Assembly (NCBI RefSeq): GCF_030295425.1 | Contig: NZ_AP027081.1 | Location: 3,207,001-3,271,000, forward strand | DNA: 64,000 bases | Direction of reading: 5' to 3' | Origin: Mesoterricola sediminis | GTDB taxonomy: Bacteria > Acidobacteriota > Holophagae > Holophagales > Holophagaceae | Shown: piece by piece, positions 10,316 through 19,123 of the stretch | Position numbering within the stretch: the first letter of the stretch is position 1 | Layout of the letters: each line of letters starts with the position of its first letter | The notes under the pieces: generated by a model | Databases searched by the model: none | What the model saw: the letters and a program-made list of their open reading frames with translations, nothing else | Told to the model about the DNA's origin: nothing | Position numbers and translations under genes: made by a program

Positions 10316-10858
10316 TCAGTAGCTGATCACCCGGATCGCGGGGTCCACTTCGTCCTGGAGCAGCCCCTCGATGAACCTGAGGGTCCCCGTCCCCGAGCTG
10401 GGGCAGGAACCGCAGGCGCCGTGGTAGCTGATCTGCAGCACGTTGTCCTCGAAGGAGAGGACCTCCAGGCCCCCTCCGTCCCCGGCCAGTCCGGGGCGGA
10501 TGCGCTCGTCCAGGAGCTTGTTGATGCGGGCCAGTTTCTCGTCGTCGGCCAGGGAGGCCCCCGGGTGGGGGGCGTCGCCGTCCACGGCGTCCATCTCCAG
10601 GTCCTCGATGGCCTCGCAGATGGGGTCGATGAGGCCGCTCCACTCGTCCTCCATGGCCTTGTTCACGGTGACGAACCGGTCCATGTAGAAGACGGAGGTG
10701 ATGTGCCCCAGGGCGAAGAGGCGCGACGCCAGGGGGTCCCCCACGGCGGCGCCGAAGTCCCGGAAGGAACGGGTGCCCGAACGCAGGAGCGGCCGCTGAA
10801 CGATGAACTTCAGGGCGTCCGGGTTGGGGGTGGGCTCGATATTGACGACCTTGGGCAT
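10316..10858 (-). CDS. NifU/Nfu-type Fe-S cluster scaffold protein
   Basis: A 180-residue carrier for Fe-S clusters. Residues 1-90 are an Nfu N-terminal domain ('NIEPTPNPDALKFIVQRP'). Residues ~110-180 are the NifU C-terminal domain with the cluster-binding CxxC ('GACGSCPSSG'), ending 'LQDEVDPAIRVISY'. Length matches mitochondrial/bacterial Nfu1-type proteins. A TAAACT box (10884-10889, minus) lies 26 bases before the start. It probably leads an operon with the E1 gene, fitting the need of lipoyl synthase for Fe-S clusters, though that link is inference. Confidence 0.87.
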   Translation of the reverse strand: MPKVVNIEPTPNPDALKFIVQRPLLRSGTRSFRDFGAAVGDPLASRLFALGHITSVFYMDRFVTVNKAMEDEWSGLIDPICEAIEDLEMDAVDGDAPHPGASLADDEKLARINKLLDERIRPGLAGDGGGLEVLSFEDNVLQISYHGACGSCPSSGTGTLRFIEGLLQDEVDPAIRVISY

Positions 10859-10974
10859 GCAGTGACCTCGTACGTCCTTGAATAGTTTACCGGAAAGCTC
10901 GGGTTTATCCAGCGCTTTCCGCCGGCCCTCGCCTTGGACCCCCCGGGGGGGAATACTGGATGCAGGAGTCGCAG

Positions 10975-11760
10975 ATGTTCGAGACGGAACGGGAAGCTTG
11001 CATCCAGGCCGCGAAGGCCGGCGGGGCGGTCCTCAAGGGCCTGTGGGGGCGCCTGGACCCCTCGACGATCACCGAGAAGACCAAGAACGATTATGTGACC
11101 GAGGCGGACCGCAGGAGCGAGGCCACCATCCACCGGGAACTGGACCGCCTCATCCCCGGGCTGGCCTTCCTGGGCGAGGAGACCGGGGCCCAGGGCCCCC
11201 AGGGCGGGCGCCGCTGGATCGTGGACCCCCTGGACGGCACCCTCAACTTCGTCCAGGGCTTCCCCCACTGGTGCGTGTCCGTGGCCCTGTGGGACGAGGC
11301 GGGCCCCCTGGCCGGCTGTGTCTACGACCCCCTCCGGGAGGACGTCTTCGCGGCCGCCCGGGGCGCGGGCGCCACCTGCAATGGCCGGCCCCTGGCCGTC
11401 TCCGCCCAGGCGGGCCTGGACGGGGCCTTCCTCGCCACCGGCTTCGCCTTCCAGCTGGGCGACCGGTTCCCCCGCTTCCAGCGGGCCCTGGAGCCCGTCT
11501 TCTACCGGGCCAAGGCCATCCGCCGCGCCGGCTCCGCCGCCCTGGACCTGGCCCACACGGCGGCCGGCATCTACGACGGTTTCTTCGAGATGGGCCTCAA
11601 GCGCTGGGACTTCGGGGCCGGCGTCCTCCTCGTGCAGGAGGCGGGCGGGACCCTCTCGGACTGGGAGGGCGGCGACACCTGGCGGGAGACGGGCGACATG
11701 GTGGCCGCCGCCCCCGCCGTCCACCCCGAGCTGGTGGCGGCCATCCGGACGCGCCCCTGA
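10975..11760 (+). CDS. Inositol monophosphatase family phosphatase
   Basis: About 261 residues of the Mg-dependent, Li-sensitive phosphatase family (SuhB/IMPase/CysQ). The metal-binding motifs are present: 'LGEETGAQ', 'WIVDPLDGTLNFVQGFPHW' and, near the end, 'WDFGAGVLLVQEAGG'. I place the start at the ATG at 10975 because AGGAG sits six bases before it; the ATG at 10960 lacks a site. The substrate could be inositol phosphate, a sugar phosphate or a nucleotide and cannot be told from sequence. It is convergent with the OPT transporter. Confidence 0.87.
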   Translation: MFETEREACIQAAKAGGAVLKGLWGRLDPSTITEKTKNDYVTEADRRSEATIHRELDRLIPGLAFLGEETGAQGPQGGRRWIVDPLDGTLNFVQGFPHWCVSVALWDEAGPLAGCVYDPLREDVFAAARGAGATCNGRPLAVSAQAGLDGAFLATGFAFQLGDRFPRFQRALEPVFYRAKAIRRAGSAALDLAHTAAGIYDGFFEMGLKRWDFGAGVLLVQEAGGTLSDWEGGDTWRETGDMVAAAPAVHPELVAAIRTRP

Positions 11761-11763
11761 ACG

Positions 11764-11795
11764 CGCGCGGCGCGCCCGGAAGGGCGCGCCGCGCG
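11764..11795. terminator. Perfect 14-bp GC-only hairpin between convergent genes
   Basis: CGCGCGGCGCGCCC at 11764-11777 and its exact complement at 11782-11795 enclose a GGAA tetraloop. It sits between the convergent phosphatase and OPT transporter genes and has no T-tract on either strand. It is likely a bidirectional transcript end or RNA-stabilising hairpin rather than a classical rho-independent terminator. Confidence 0.6.
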
Positions 11796-11812
11796 GGTGG
11801 GAGGGGTGCCGG

Positions 11813-13834
11813 CTACTCGGTCGCCTTGGCGGCGCGGCTGTACACCACCGTGAAGATGCACAGGGCGGTCATGGCCGCGATGGCCAGCCATTCCCCGGTG
11901 GCGCCCTCGGCGGAGGCCGCGGAGAGGATGGGGAAGCCCTCCTTCCACTTGATCTTCACGAAGCTGGCGATGACGCCCATGATGCCGCCGCCGGCCATGA
12001 GGCCGCTGGCCACGAGGATGCCGCGGTTCTCCCGGGCCTTGGCCAGGGCGTCGGAATCGCCGGTCTTCCGGCGGTTCACGATCCAGGCCAGGACGCCGCC
12101 CAGGAGCAGGGGGCTGTTCACCTCGATGGGCAGGTACATGCCCAGCGCGAAGCCCAGGGCGGGCAGCTCGACCATGCGGAGGACGAGGCTCAGGACGACG
12201 CCCAGGGAGAACAGGAACCAGCGCAGGGGCATGGCGGTGGTGCCGAAGATGCCGTCCAGGATCTCGCGCATGGCGCTGGCCTGGGGCGCGGGCACGGCCG
12301 CGGTGCCGAAGCCCTGGTGGGCCATGCCCCACATGGCCAGGCCGGTGAAGACGGCGGCCACGAAGGTGCCCATGAACTTCAGGCCCATCTGCTTGGCCGG
12401 GGTGGCGCCGATCCAGTGGCCGATCTTGAGGTCGGTGGCGAAGGCGCCGCTGGCGGAGAGGGCCGTGCACACGACGCCGCCCACCATGAGGGTGATGAAC
12501 ATGCCCACGCCGCCGGCATAGCCCAGCTTGACCATCACGAGGCCCGTGATGATCAGGGTCAGCATGGTCATGCCGCTGATGGGGTTGGTGCCGATGGTGG
12601 CGATGGCGCGGGCGGCCACGGGGGCGAAGAGGAAGGCGATGGCCATGACCACCCCGGTGCCCATGAAGGCCGCGAAGACGGCGCTCTTCATGCCCAGGCC
12701 AAAGCTGAAGAAGAGGAAGGCGGCCAGGGCGAAGACGAGGAGGCCCATGGCCACGAAGCTGTTGGGCAGGGTGCGGTGGGTGCGGGGGGCGATCCCCTTC
12801 TCCACCTTCTCGGCGGACTTGAGGCCAGCCAGGTTCTTGCCGATGCTCCGGATCATGCCGGGCATGCCCGCGAGCACGCCCATGATGCCGGCGCCGGCGA
12901 TGGCGCCGATGCCGATGATGCGCACGTAGGCCTTGAAGATCTGCTCGGGGCTCATCTGCGCGATGGGCAGGGCCCCCGGCGGCAGGGTCACCGGCACGTG
13001 CTGGCCGATGGCGTGGATCATGGGCACCAGGACGAAGGTGGAGAGCACGCTGCCCGCGGCGATCACGGCCGAGTAGCGCAGGCCGATGATGTAGCCGATG
13101 CTCATGGTGGCCGCGCTGTTCAGCATGTTGAAGGCCATGAACTGGCGGCGGAGGAAGGCGCCGACGCCGGCGTGGACCAGGGTGATGGTCTCCGACATGC
13201 CCCGGAAGAGGGCGCTGAAGCCGTCGTAGGCCATGCCCAGGAGGGCGGATCCGGCCAGGACCTTGGCCTGGTTCCCGGCGCTCTCGCCGCTGGCGAGGAT
13301 CTCGGCGGTGGCCGTGGCCTCGGGCCAGGGGAAGACCCCGTGGTTGTCCACCATGAAGTTGTGGCGCAGGGGGATGAAGAAGAGGATGCCCAGGGAGCCG
13401 CCCAGGAAGGACACCAGGACCACCTGCCACATGTGGGGGGTGGGGACGGAGGAGCCGGGGACGGCGGCCAGCATGTAGAGGGCGGGGATCGTGAAGACCG
13501 CGCCGGCCACCACGTGGCCCGAGTTGGCCCCGATGCTGGTGATGATGACGTTCTCCAGGATGGAGGAGCGCCGGGCGTAGAACCTCGAGATGCCGATGGC
13601 GAGGATGGAGATGGGGATGGCGGCCTCGATGCCCTGGCCCACGCGGAGGGCCAGGTAGGCCGCGGCCATGCTGAAGACGGCGCAGAAGAGGATGCCGTAC
13701 AGCACGCTGCGGAGGGTCACTTCGGGCACGCCGTCCTGGGGCACGAGGGGCACGTATTCCTCGCCGGGCTCCAGGACACGCCGGTAGTTCTCCGGCAGGC
13801 CCTTGATGGCCGTGGATTCGTCGGATGAGGACAT
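11813..13834 (-). CDS. OPT family oligopeptide transporter
   Basis: A 673-residue polytopic inner-membrane protein of the OPT (oligopeptide/metal-chelate) family. After a cytoplasmic N-terminus ('GLPENYRRVLEPGEEYVP') there are many hydrophobic segments, with family landmarks such as 'SILENVIITSIGANSGHVVAGAVFT' around residue 95 and 'YSAVIAAGSVLSTFVLVP' mid-protein. AGGAGA precedes the ATG. It starts 31 bases after the M1 aminopeptidase stop, so uptake of peptides and their intracellular trimming are probably co-expressed. A siderophore or metal-peptide substrate is an alternative. Confidence 0.88.
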   Translation of the reverse strand: MSSSDESTAIKGLPENYRRVLEPGEEYVPLVPQDGVPEVTLRSVLYGILFCAVFSMAAAYLALRVGQGIEAAIPISILAIGISRFYARRSSILENVIITSIGANSGHVVAGAVFTIPALYMLAAVPGSSVPTPHMWQVVLVSFLGGSLGILFFIPLRHNFMVDNHGVFPWPEATATAEILASGESAGNQAKVLAGSALLGMAYDGFSALFRGMSETITLVHAGVGAFLRRQFMAFNMLNSAATMSIGYIIGLRYSAVIAAGSVLSTFVLVPMIHAIGQHVPVTLPPGALPIAQMSPEQIFKAYVRIIGIGAIAGAGIMGVLAGMPGMIRSIGKNLAGLKSAEKVEKGIAPRTHRTLPNSFVAMGLLVFALAAFLFFSFGLGMKSAVFAAFMGTGVVMAIAFLFAPVAARAIATIGTNPISGMTMLTLIITGLVMVKLGYAGGVGMFITLMVGGVVCTALSASGAFATDLKIGHWIGATPAKQMGLKFMGTFVAAVFTGLAMWGMAHQGFGTAAVPAPQASAMREILDGIFGTTAMPLRWFLFSLGVVLSLVLRMVELPALGFALGMYLPIEVNSPLLLGGVLAWIVNRRKTGDSDALAKARENRGILVASGLMAGGGIMGVIASFVKIKWKEGFPILSAASAEGATGEWLAIAAMTALCIFTVVYSRAAKATE

Positions 13835-13865
13835 GGATTCTCCTGGGGGACTGGGGATGGCTGGA

Positions 13866-15647
13866 TCAGGCGGGGTACTTGTCCATGACGCCCTGCACCA
13901 CGCGCCGGGAGAGGCCGTGGTAGCCCGGGGACGCCTGGGCGAAGATGTCGCGGGCCAGGGCGCGGGTCGCCGCGGTCCGGCCGAGGGCGCCGTACAGGGG
14001 CCGCAGGTACTTCATGCGCCCCACCCGGGAGAGGACCTCGCGGACCCGGGGGAACACGGCCTCGTACCCGCTGCCGGCGGCCACGACGAGCCACTCCACG
14101 AGGATCTCGTGGTTGCCCCGCCCGGTGAGGGCCAGGGTCCGGTCCAGCCAGGCGCAGGCGTCCAGGGGCAGGACGCGGGGCAGGTTCTGCAGGAAGACCA
14201 GCAGTTCGGTGGGCGTCCAGGCCTTCATGGCCTCCGCGTCGGGCCGGTGGCCGGGGAATCCCTTGCCCAGGGCCTCCAGGGCCTCCAGGGTCTCCGACCG
14301 GAAGACCGGGGCGTTGGCGGGCATGCCGGGCTTGTGGAGCCAGTCGTCGGCGCCGATGCGGGCCAGGAGCCCCGGCAGCCGCTCCTCCACGAAGGCCTGC
14401 CACTGCTCGGTGGTGATGGAGGTGAAGCGGAAGCGCTTCATGTAGGCCTGCACGAAGGCCGCGAAGGTCTCCTCGCCGGCCTCGCGCTCCATCAGGGCCA
14501 CGAGCCGGGCGCCCTTCTCGTAGGGGATGCTGGAGAAGGCGTCGTCGGGGTCCACGCCCTCCAGGTGGGTGCGCAGGACCGTCAGTTCCGGCGCGTCCTT
14601 GAAGCGGGCCAGGGATTCGTCCAGGGCCTTCTGGCCGATGGCCCAGCCGATGGCGTAGGCCTCCTGGCCGCGCAGGGCCTTCAGGATCTTGCGCTCGGCC
14701 CACACCGTGAAGCCCTCGTTGAGCCAGAAGTGCTCGGCGGTGGCGTTGGTGACCAGGTTGCCGGTCCAGGAGTGGGCCAGCTCGTGGGCCACCACGTCCA
14801 CCAGGGAGCGGTCCCCGGCCAGGAGGGTCGGGGTGAGGAAGGTCATGCGGGGGTTCTCCATCCCGCCGTAGGGGAAGGAGGGGGGCAGCACGAGCATGTC
14901 GTAGCGGTCCCAGTCGTAGGGCCCGAAGAGCCCCTCGGCGCGGACGATCATGTCCTCGACGCCGGCGAACTCCCAGGCGGCGCGCTCGATGGTGGCGGGC
15001 TCGGCCCACACCCGGGACCGGTGGCTGAGGTCCCGGCCCTCCAGCTCGCCCACGGCCAGGGCCAGCAGGTAGCTGGGGATGGGCTGCGGCATGCGGAAGC
15101 GCCAGGCCCGGGTGCCCGGGATCGGCCCCGGCTCGTCCCCGTCGGGCCCGGCGCTCATGACGGCCGTGAGCCCCTCGGGCACGACGACCTCGGCGTTGTA
15201 GGCGACCCGGGCCACCGCGCAGTCCTGGCAGGGCACCAGGGTGCGGGCGTGGATGGCCTGGCACTGGCTGAAGAGGAAGGGATGCCGGCCGCCCTCGGTC
15301 TGGGCGGGCTCCAGCCACTGGAGGCCCATGGCCGCGGGGCTGGTCTCGTAGGCGACGACCACCGCCCCGGTGCCGGCGGGGAGCTGCAGGCGCAGCCGCC
15401 GTCCCAGGATGGGATCCTCGGGGCCCAGCTCGAAGGGCACGTCCACGTCCGTGGCCGGGACCCAGGCCCGGTAGATGGTCAGGCCCTTGGTGTCCAGGTC
15501 CAGGAGGCCCTCCGACGGCTCCGCGAGGACCAGGGTGGCCTCGCCGCCCAGGACCTTCCGCTCGAAGTCCACCAGGAAGCGGAGATGCCAGCGTTCCGTG
15601 CGGGGCTGGGCGTCGTCGAAGTACGAATGGGGATCGGGGCGGGCCAT
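13866..15647 (-). CDS. M1 family aminopeptidase (leukotriene A4 hydrolase-like)
   Basis: A 593-residue zinc metallopeptidase removing N-terminal residues from peptides. The substrate-anchoring 'GGMENP' and the zinc site 'HELAH' followed 18 residues later by the glutamate of 'NEGFTVW' are intact near residue 287. The overall size and the C-terminal helical domain match LTA4H/cold-active aminopeptidases rather than the ~870-residue PepN. No signal peptide is seen, so it is cytoplasmic. GGAGGA precedes the start. It heads a probable two-gene operon with the OPT transporter. Confidence 0.9.
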   Translation of the reverse strand: MARPDPHSYFDDAQPRTERWHLRFLVDFERKVLGGEATLVLAEPSEGLLDLDTKGLTIYRAWVPATDVDVPFELGPEDPILGRRLRLQLPAGTGAVVVAYETSPAAMGLQWLEPAQTEGGRHPFLFSQCQAIHARTLVPCQDCAVARVAYNAEVVVPEGLTAVMSAGPDGDEPGPIPGTRAWRFRMPQPIPSYLLALAVGELEGRDLSHRSRVWAEPATIERAAWEFAGVEDMIVRAEGLFGPYDWDRYDMLVLPPSFPYGGMENPRMTFLTPTLLAGDRSLVDVVAHELAHSWTGNLVTNATAEHFWLNEGFTVWAERKILKALRGQEAYAIGWAIGQKALDESLARFKDAPELTVLRTHLEGVDPDDAFSSIPYEKGARLVALMEREAGEETFAAFVQAYMKRFRFTSITTEQWQAFVEERLPGLLARIGADDWLHKPGMPANAPVFRSETLEALEALGKGFPGHRPDAEAMKAWTPTELLVFLQNLPRVLPLDACAWLDRTLALTGRGNHEILVEWLVVAAGSGYEAVFPRVREVLSRVGRMKYLRPLYGALGRTAATRALARDIFAQASPGYHGLSRRVVQGVMDKYPA

Positions 15648-15793
15648 GGGCGGGTTCCTCCAGGTGCCGGGAAAAATGGGAAATTTCTATCAGGAAACAG
15701 GATTTGTTCCAAGGATCTGGGCCCATTATCCCTGGGTCGAGGGGCTTCCAGGGTCACAATTCGTCGGACGGCCGCAATCCGGATGGCCCACAA

Positions 15794-15820
15794 CGAAAAG
15801 CCGATCGCGGGGATCGGCTT
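15794..15820 (-). terminator. Rho-independent terminator of the C69 dipeptidase gene
   Basis: Read on the minus strand, a 9-bp stem (AAGCCGATC/GATCGGCTT, 15798-15806 with 15812-15820) with a 5-base loop runs directly into TTTTCGTTG. It lies 25 bases after the dipeptidase stop. Confidence 0.8.
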
Positions 15821-15844
15821 CTCGTCGTGGGGTGGGGAGGCGGG

Positions 15845-17476
15845 TCAGTGCCCGGCCTGGCCGGCGGGGATCTTCAGGTCCTCGCCCTTGTCCTGGACGA
15901 TGCGCTTGTACCAGTCGGGGGCGTAGGCGGGGTGGGTCACCTGGCCCTTGGCGTCGCGGACGTTGCCGTCCAGGTACTTCCAGATGAGGAACTCGCCCAG
16001 CTTCTTCCAGCGGGCCGTGGCCTGGTCGCCCAGGCGGCACGAATAGTCGGTGAGGAAGGCCCGGGCCTGGAGGGGGTTCTGGCGGTAGAGGGCCAGGGCC
16101 TGGGCCTCGATCTCCGCCTGGCGGGCGAAGTAGCCGCCCTCCAGCTCCCGCTGCACCTTCTGGACGTCGACGATCATGTCGTCCCAGCGGGTGTAGGCGT
16201 AGTTGGAGACGAAGTTGAACGTCCAGAAGGCGCTGTCCCAGCTGAACTCGTTCCAGCTGCCGGTGCCCTCGGCGAAGGTCCTGGGCACCGAGGTGATGGC
16301 GCAGTACATGGGCACGTAGACGGTGGTGAACGTGTCGTCCACGCCGAACCAGAGGACGCCGCCCACGGGATCGGGCAGGAAGGCGCGGGACTGGCTCACG
16401 AAGCTCCAGCCGGTCTGCTGGGTGGAGATGGCGCGCTCGTGCAGGTAGTCCTTGCCCTCGGACTTCCACTCCATGGGCCGCCAGCGGTAGGGCAGGTGGT
16501 AGGGGCCGGCGCCCACGTCCTTGGACATGTCCAGCTCGGTGCCCTCGTAGTGGTCGCGCATGAGCTCCATGACGTCGCGCACGGCCAGCTTCTGGTCGGG
16601 CTTGATCCACAGGGGCATGGGCCGGGCCCCGGGCTTGCCGAGGGCGATGTCCGCGGGGATCTTCAGGGAGGGGGCGGCGCGGTGGAAGACGCTCCACACG
16701 CGGGCCTCGCAGAAGCGCAGGGCCCCGAAGTCCGCGGGGGCGTAGACGTCGGTGAAGCTGAAATCCTTGTCCGCGCCCTTGTACCAGCCGTTCTTGCGGG
16801 CGAACTCGATGACGTCCTTGGCGTAGAGGCAGTTCTGGGGCTCGTTCAGGGGGAAGGTGGAGATGCGGGCGTGGTTGGCGTGGGAGCTGATGGTCCCGTC
16901 GGGCAGCTTCACGGCGACCCACACGGCGCCCTTCTGGCCCTTGCCCTTGCCGATGATCTCGAAGATCCATGCCTCGTTGGGGTCGGCGACGGAGATGGAC
17001 TCGCCCTCGCTGGCGTAGCCGTACTCCGCCACCAGGTCCGCCATGACCTGGATGGCCTCCCGGGCCGTCCTGGCGCGCTCCAGCGCGATGTACATCAGGC
17101 TGCCGTAGTCCACGATGCCCGCGGGCTCCTGGAGCTCCTTGCGTCCGCCGAACGTGGTCTCGCCGATGGAGACCTGGCGCTCGTTCATATTGCCCACCCG
17201 GGCGTAGGTGACCGGGGCCTCCTTGATGCGGCCCAGGAACTTGCCGGTGTCCCACTCGACGATGTCGCGCAGCTCGCCGGGCAGGTGAAGCCCGGCCGCC
17301 TTGTAGTACAGCTCCCCGTAGAGGGTGTGGCTGTCGGCGGAGTAGGCGATCATGGTCGACCCGTCCTTGCTGGCGCCCTTGGTCACGAGGATGTTGGTGC
17401 ACCCGACCAGGGGCTGTGCGAGGCTGGAGACCAGCACCGCCGCGGCGGCCGTCAGGGTTCTGAGCAGAGGCGTCAT
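15845..17476 (-). CDS. C69 family dipeptidase
   Basis: A 543-residue Ntn-hydrolase peptidase (PepD/C69). Residues 1-25 form a signal-like leader, and Cys26 ('LVGCTNILVTKGAS') is the expected nucleophile exposed after removal of the N-terminus. Family landmarks are 'DGSTMIAYSADSH', 'NEAWIFEIIGKGKGQ' and 'SHANHARIST'. AAGGA lies five bases before the ATG. The hydrophobic leader points to export, unlike the cytoplasmic enzymes of Lactobacillus. It is divergent from the alpha/beta hydrolase gene. The cysteine also resembles a lipobox end ('PLVGC'), so lipidation cannot be excluded from sequence alone. Confidence 0.87.
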   Translation of the reverse strand: MTPLLRTLTAAAAVLVSSLAQPLVGCTNILVTKGASKDGSTMIAYSADSHTLYGELYYKAAGLHLPGELRDIVEWDTGKFLGRIKEAPVTYARVGNMNERQVSIGETTFGGRKELQEPAGIVDYGSLMYIALERARTAREAIQVMADLVAEYGYASEGESISVADPNEAWIFEIIGKGKGQKGAVWVAVKLPDGTISSHANHARISTFPLNEPQNCLYAKDVIEFARKNGWYKGADKDFSFTDVYAPADFGALRFCEARVWSVFHRAAPSLKIPADIALGKPGARPMPLWIKPDQKLAVRDVMELMRDHYEGTELDMSKDVGAGPYHLPYRWRPMEWKSEGKDYLHERAISTQQTGWSFVSQSRAFLPDPVGGVLWFGVDDTFTTVYVPMYCAITSVPRTFAEGTGSWNEFSWDSAFWTFNFVSNYAYTRWDDMIVDVQKVQRELEGGYFARQAEIEAQALALYRQNPLQARAFLTDYSCRLGDQATARWKKLGEFLIWKYLDGNVRDAKGQVTHPAYAPDWYKRIVQDKGEDLKIPAGQAGH

Positions 17477-17581
17477 GGGCGTCCTTTCTGGCGCAGGAAA
17501 CCCCTGATCATATCAAGGCACCATCTGGATGCGAGGTATGGGTCGCGGCTTGTCGCTTCCGTCACACCCGCCGGAGCCCCC

Positions 17582-18553
17582 ATGATCCCCACCCCCCCCG
17601 CCCAGGTCCAGGAAGCCCCCGCCCCCCGGGAGGCCGCCTTCCCCGGCTTCAACGGCCTGCCCCTCCGGGGCACGGTCCTGCCCGCCCCCGGCGGGCTCTT
17701 CGCGGTGCTGGTGCCCGATTCGGGCCCCCTGGACCGGGACTGGCGGGAGGCGCGGCAGCCCCACCACCCGGGCCGGGCCTTCGCCCAGTGGCTCCAGGGC
17801 CTCGGCGTGGGCTCCCTGCGCTTCGACAAACGCATGGCCGGCAGCCGTGACCCCAAGCTGGACTGTTCCCTGGACGCCCAGGCGGGGGACGTACGGGCGG
17901 CCGTGGCCGCCGCCCGGGCCCTGCCCGAGGCCAAGGGGCGGAAACTGCTCCTGGTCGGGCACGGGGAGGGCGCCCTCCTGGCCCTCATGGCCGCCGGTGA
18001 AGCGGATGCCGCCCTCCTCCTCGGCATGCCCGGCCAGACCCTGGCCAGGACCATCGAGGAGCAGGTGGCCAAGCAGCTACCAGCCAGCCGAGCGCCCCAG
18101 AACCTGGCCTTCCTGCGCGCCGTCTTCCAGGCCATCCGGGACCGGGGGCCGGCCCCCGTCCCCGGCGGCGAGGTGTACCCCGCCCTGGCCCGCCTCGGCG
18201 CCGGCCTCATGGCCCCGGAGACCCTCGCCTACGTCCGGGCCACCCTCGACCTGGACCCCTGGGCCATCGCCGCTCGTTCACCCGTTCCATTGGCCGCCGC
18301 CTGGGGGACCAAGGACCTGGCCTGCCCGCGCCCGGCTGCCATCCCCAGGACCTTCCCCGGCCAGGTCATCGACCTCCCCGGGGCCAACCACGTGCTCAAG
18401 GCCGAGCCCCGGACCCTGGCGGACCTGGACCCCCGCTCCGCCCTGGAAGGCTATGGGGACGACAAGCCCCTGGCCGACCTGACGCCCCTGGCCGCCTGGA
18501 TCCGGACCTTCAGCGGGCCGTCGGAGGAGGGAACTTCGCCAGCATCGCGGTGA
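17582..18553 (+). CDS. Alpha/beta hydrolase-fold protein lacking the nucleophile serine
   Basis: About 323 residues. The start is the ATG at 17582 after CGGAG; the same frame is open far upstream without homology-like character. The fold is recognisable from 'LVPDSGPLDRD', 'GVGSLRFDKRMAGS' and the nucleophile elbow. That elbow reads Gly126-His-Gly-Glu-Gly where this family has GHSEG, so Gly128 (GGG, 17963-17965) replaces the serine. The later Asp ('WGTKDLACP') and His ('LPGANHVLK') of a triad are kept. As written it cannot be a serine hydrolase; it is a pseudoenzyme, a binding protein or a sequencing error. Its end overlaps the convergent lipoprotein gene. Confidence 0.75.
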   Translation: MIPTPPAQVQEAPAPREAAFPGFNGLPLRGTVLPAPGGLFAVLVPDSGPLDRDWREARQPHHPGRAFAQWLQGLGVGSLRFDKRMAGSRDPKLDCSLDAQAGDVRAAVAAARALPEAKGRKLLLVGHGEGALLALMAAGEADAALLLGMPGQTLARTIEEQVAKQLPASRAPQNLAFLRAVFQAIRDRGPAPVPGGEVYPALARLGAGLMAPETLAYVRATLDLDPWAIAARSPVPLAAAWGTKDLACPRPAAIPRTFPGQVIDLPGANHVLKAEPRTLADLDPRSALEGYGDDKPLADLTPLAAWIRTFSGPSEEGTSPASR

Positions 18554-19067
18554 CGGCCTTGGCCACGTCCTGATCCGACTCCTCGGGGGTGAGGCTGTCG
18601 TCCAGCACCTCCTCCGCCTCGGCCCGCCAGATCACCTGCTGACTCTTGAAGTCCTTGATTTCCAGGATGATGGAGCCGATCTTCCCCCGATGGCCGCCGC
18701 TGACCGGGGCCGCGACCCCCACCCCGAGGCCGAGGCCCCGGACCGGCACCATGCCCAGGCCCACGGACACGTGGCCGCGGGCGCCCTTGCGCCGGGGGCC
18801 GTAGGCGGCCTGGTAGATCACCAGGAAGTCCGGGTCGGCGGCGGACTCCCGCCGGAAGCCCTTGGCGGTCAGTTCCGCCTCCACGGCCCGGCGCACCCGG
18901 GCGTCCGCGATCGGATTGGCCCCGCCGCCGCCCTTGGGGGCGGCGTACCAGTCCCAGGCGCGGTAGCCGGCGTAGGTGGCCCGGGCGTCATAGTCGTAGT
19001 GGACCTTGGGCCCGGCGCAGCCCGTGGCGAGGGCGAGCACGGCAAGACTTGCATAGAGCGTTCGCAT
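18510..19067 (-). CDS. DUF4136-like lipoprotein
   Basis: About 185 residues starting at the ATG at 19067, after AAGGG. The leader ends in the lipobox 'ALATGC' (Cys17), so it is a lipid-anchored envelope protein. The mature part begins 'KVHYDYDARATYAGYRAWDW', continues with 'RVRRAVEAELTAKGFR' and ends with 'QDVAKAVTAMLAKFPP'. This layout is typical of DUF4136, whose function is unknown. Its 3' end overlaps that of the alpha/beta hydrolase by 44 bases. It follows the M28 peptidase gene on the same strand at about 56 bases. Confidence 0.8.
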   Translation of the reverse strand: MRTLYASLAVLALATGCAGPKVHYDYDARATYAGYRAWDWYAAPKGGGGANPIADARVRRAVEAELTAKGFRRESAADPDFLVIYQAAYGPRRKGARGHVSVGLGMVPVRGLGLGVGVAAPVSGGHRGKIGSIILEIKDFKSQQVIWRAEAEEVLDDSLTPEESDQDVAKAVTAMLAKFPPPTAR

Positions 19068-19123
19068 GGGCAGACCCTTCCTGAACATGTTGGACCGCCC
19101 GCCCAGGGGCCGGGTTGAGGGGC

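Noticed and set aside
15704-17581. Upstream extension of the alpha/beta hydrolase frame
   Set aside because: It runs antisense to the C69 dipeptidase and has repetitive Gly/Val/Ala composition. Ribosome site and homology start at 17582.
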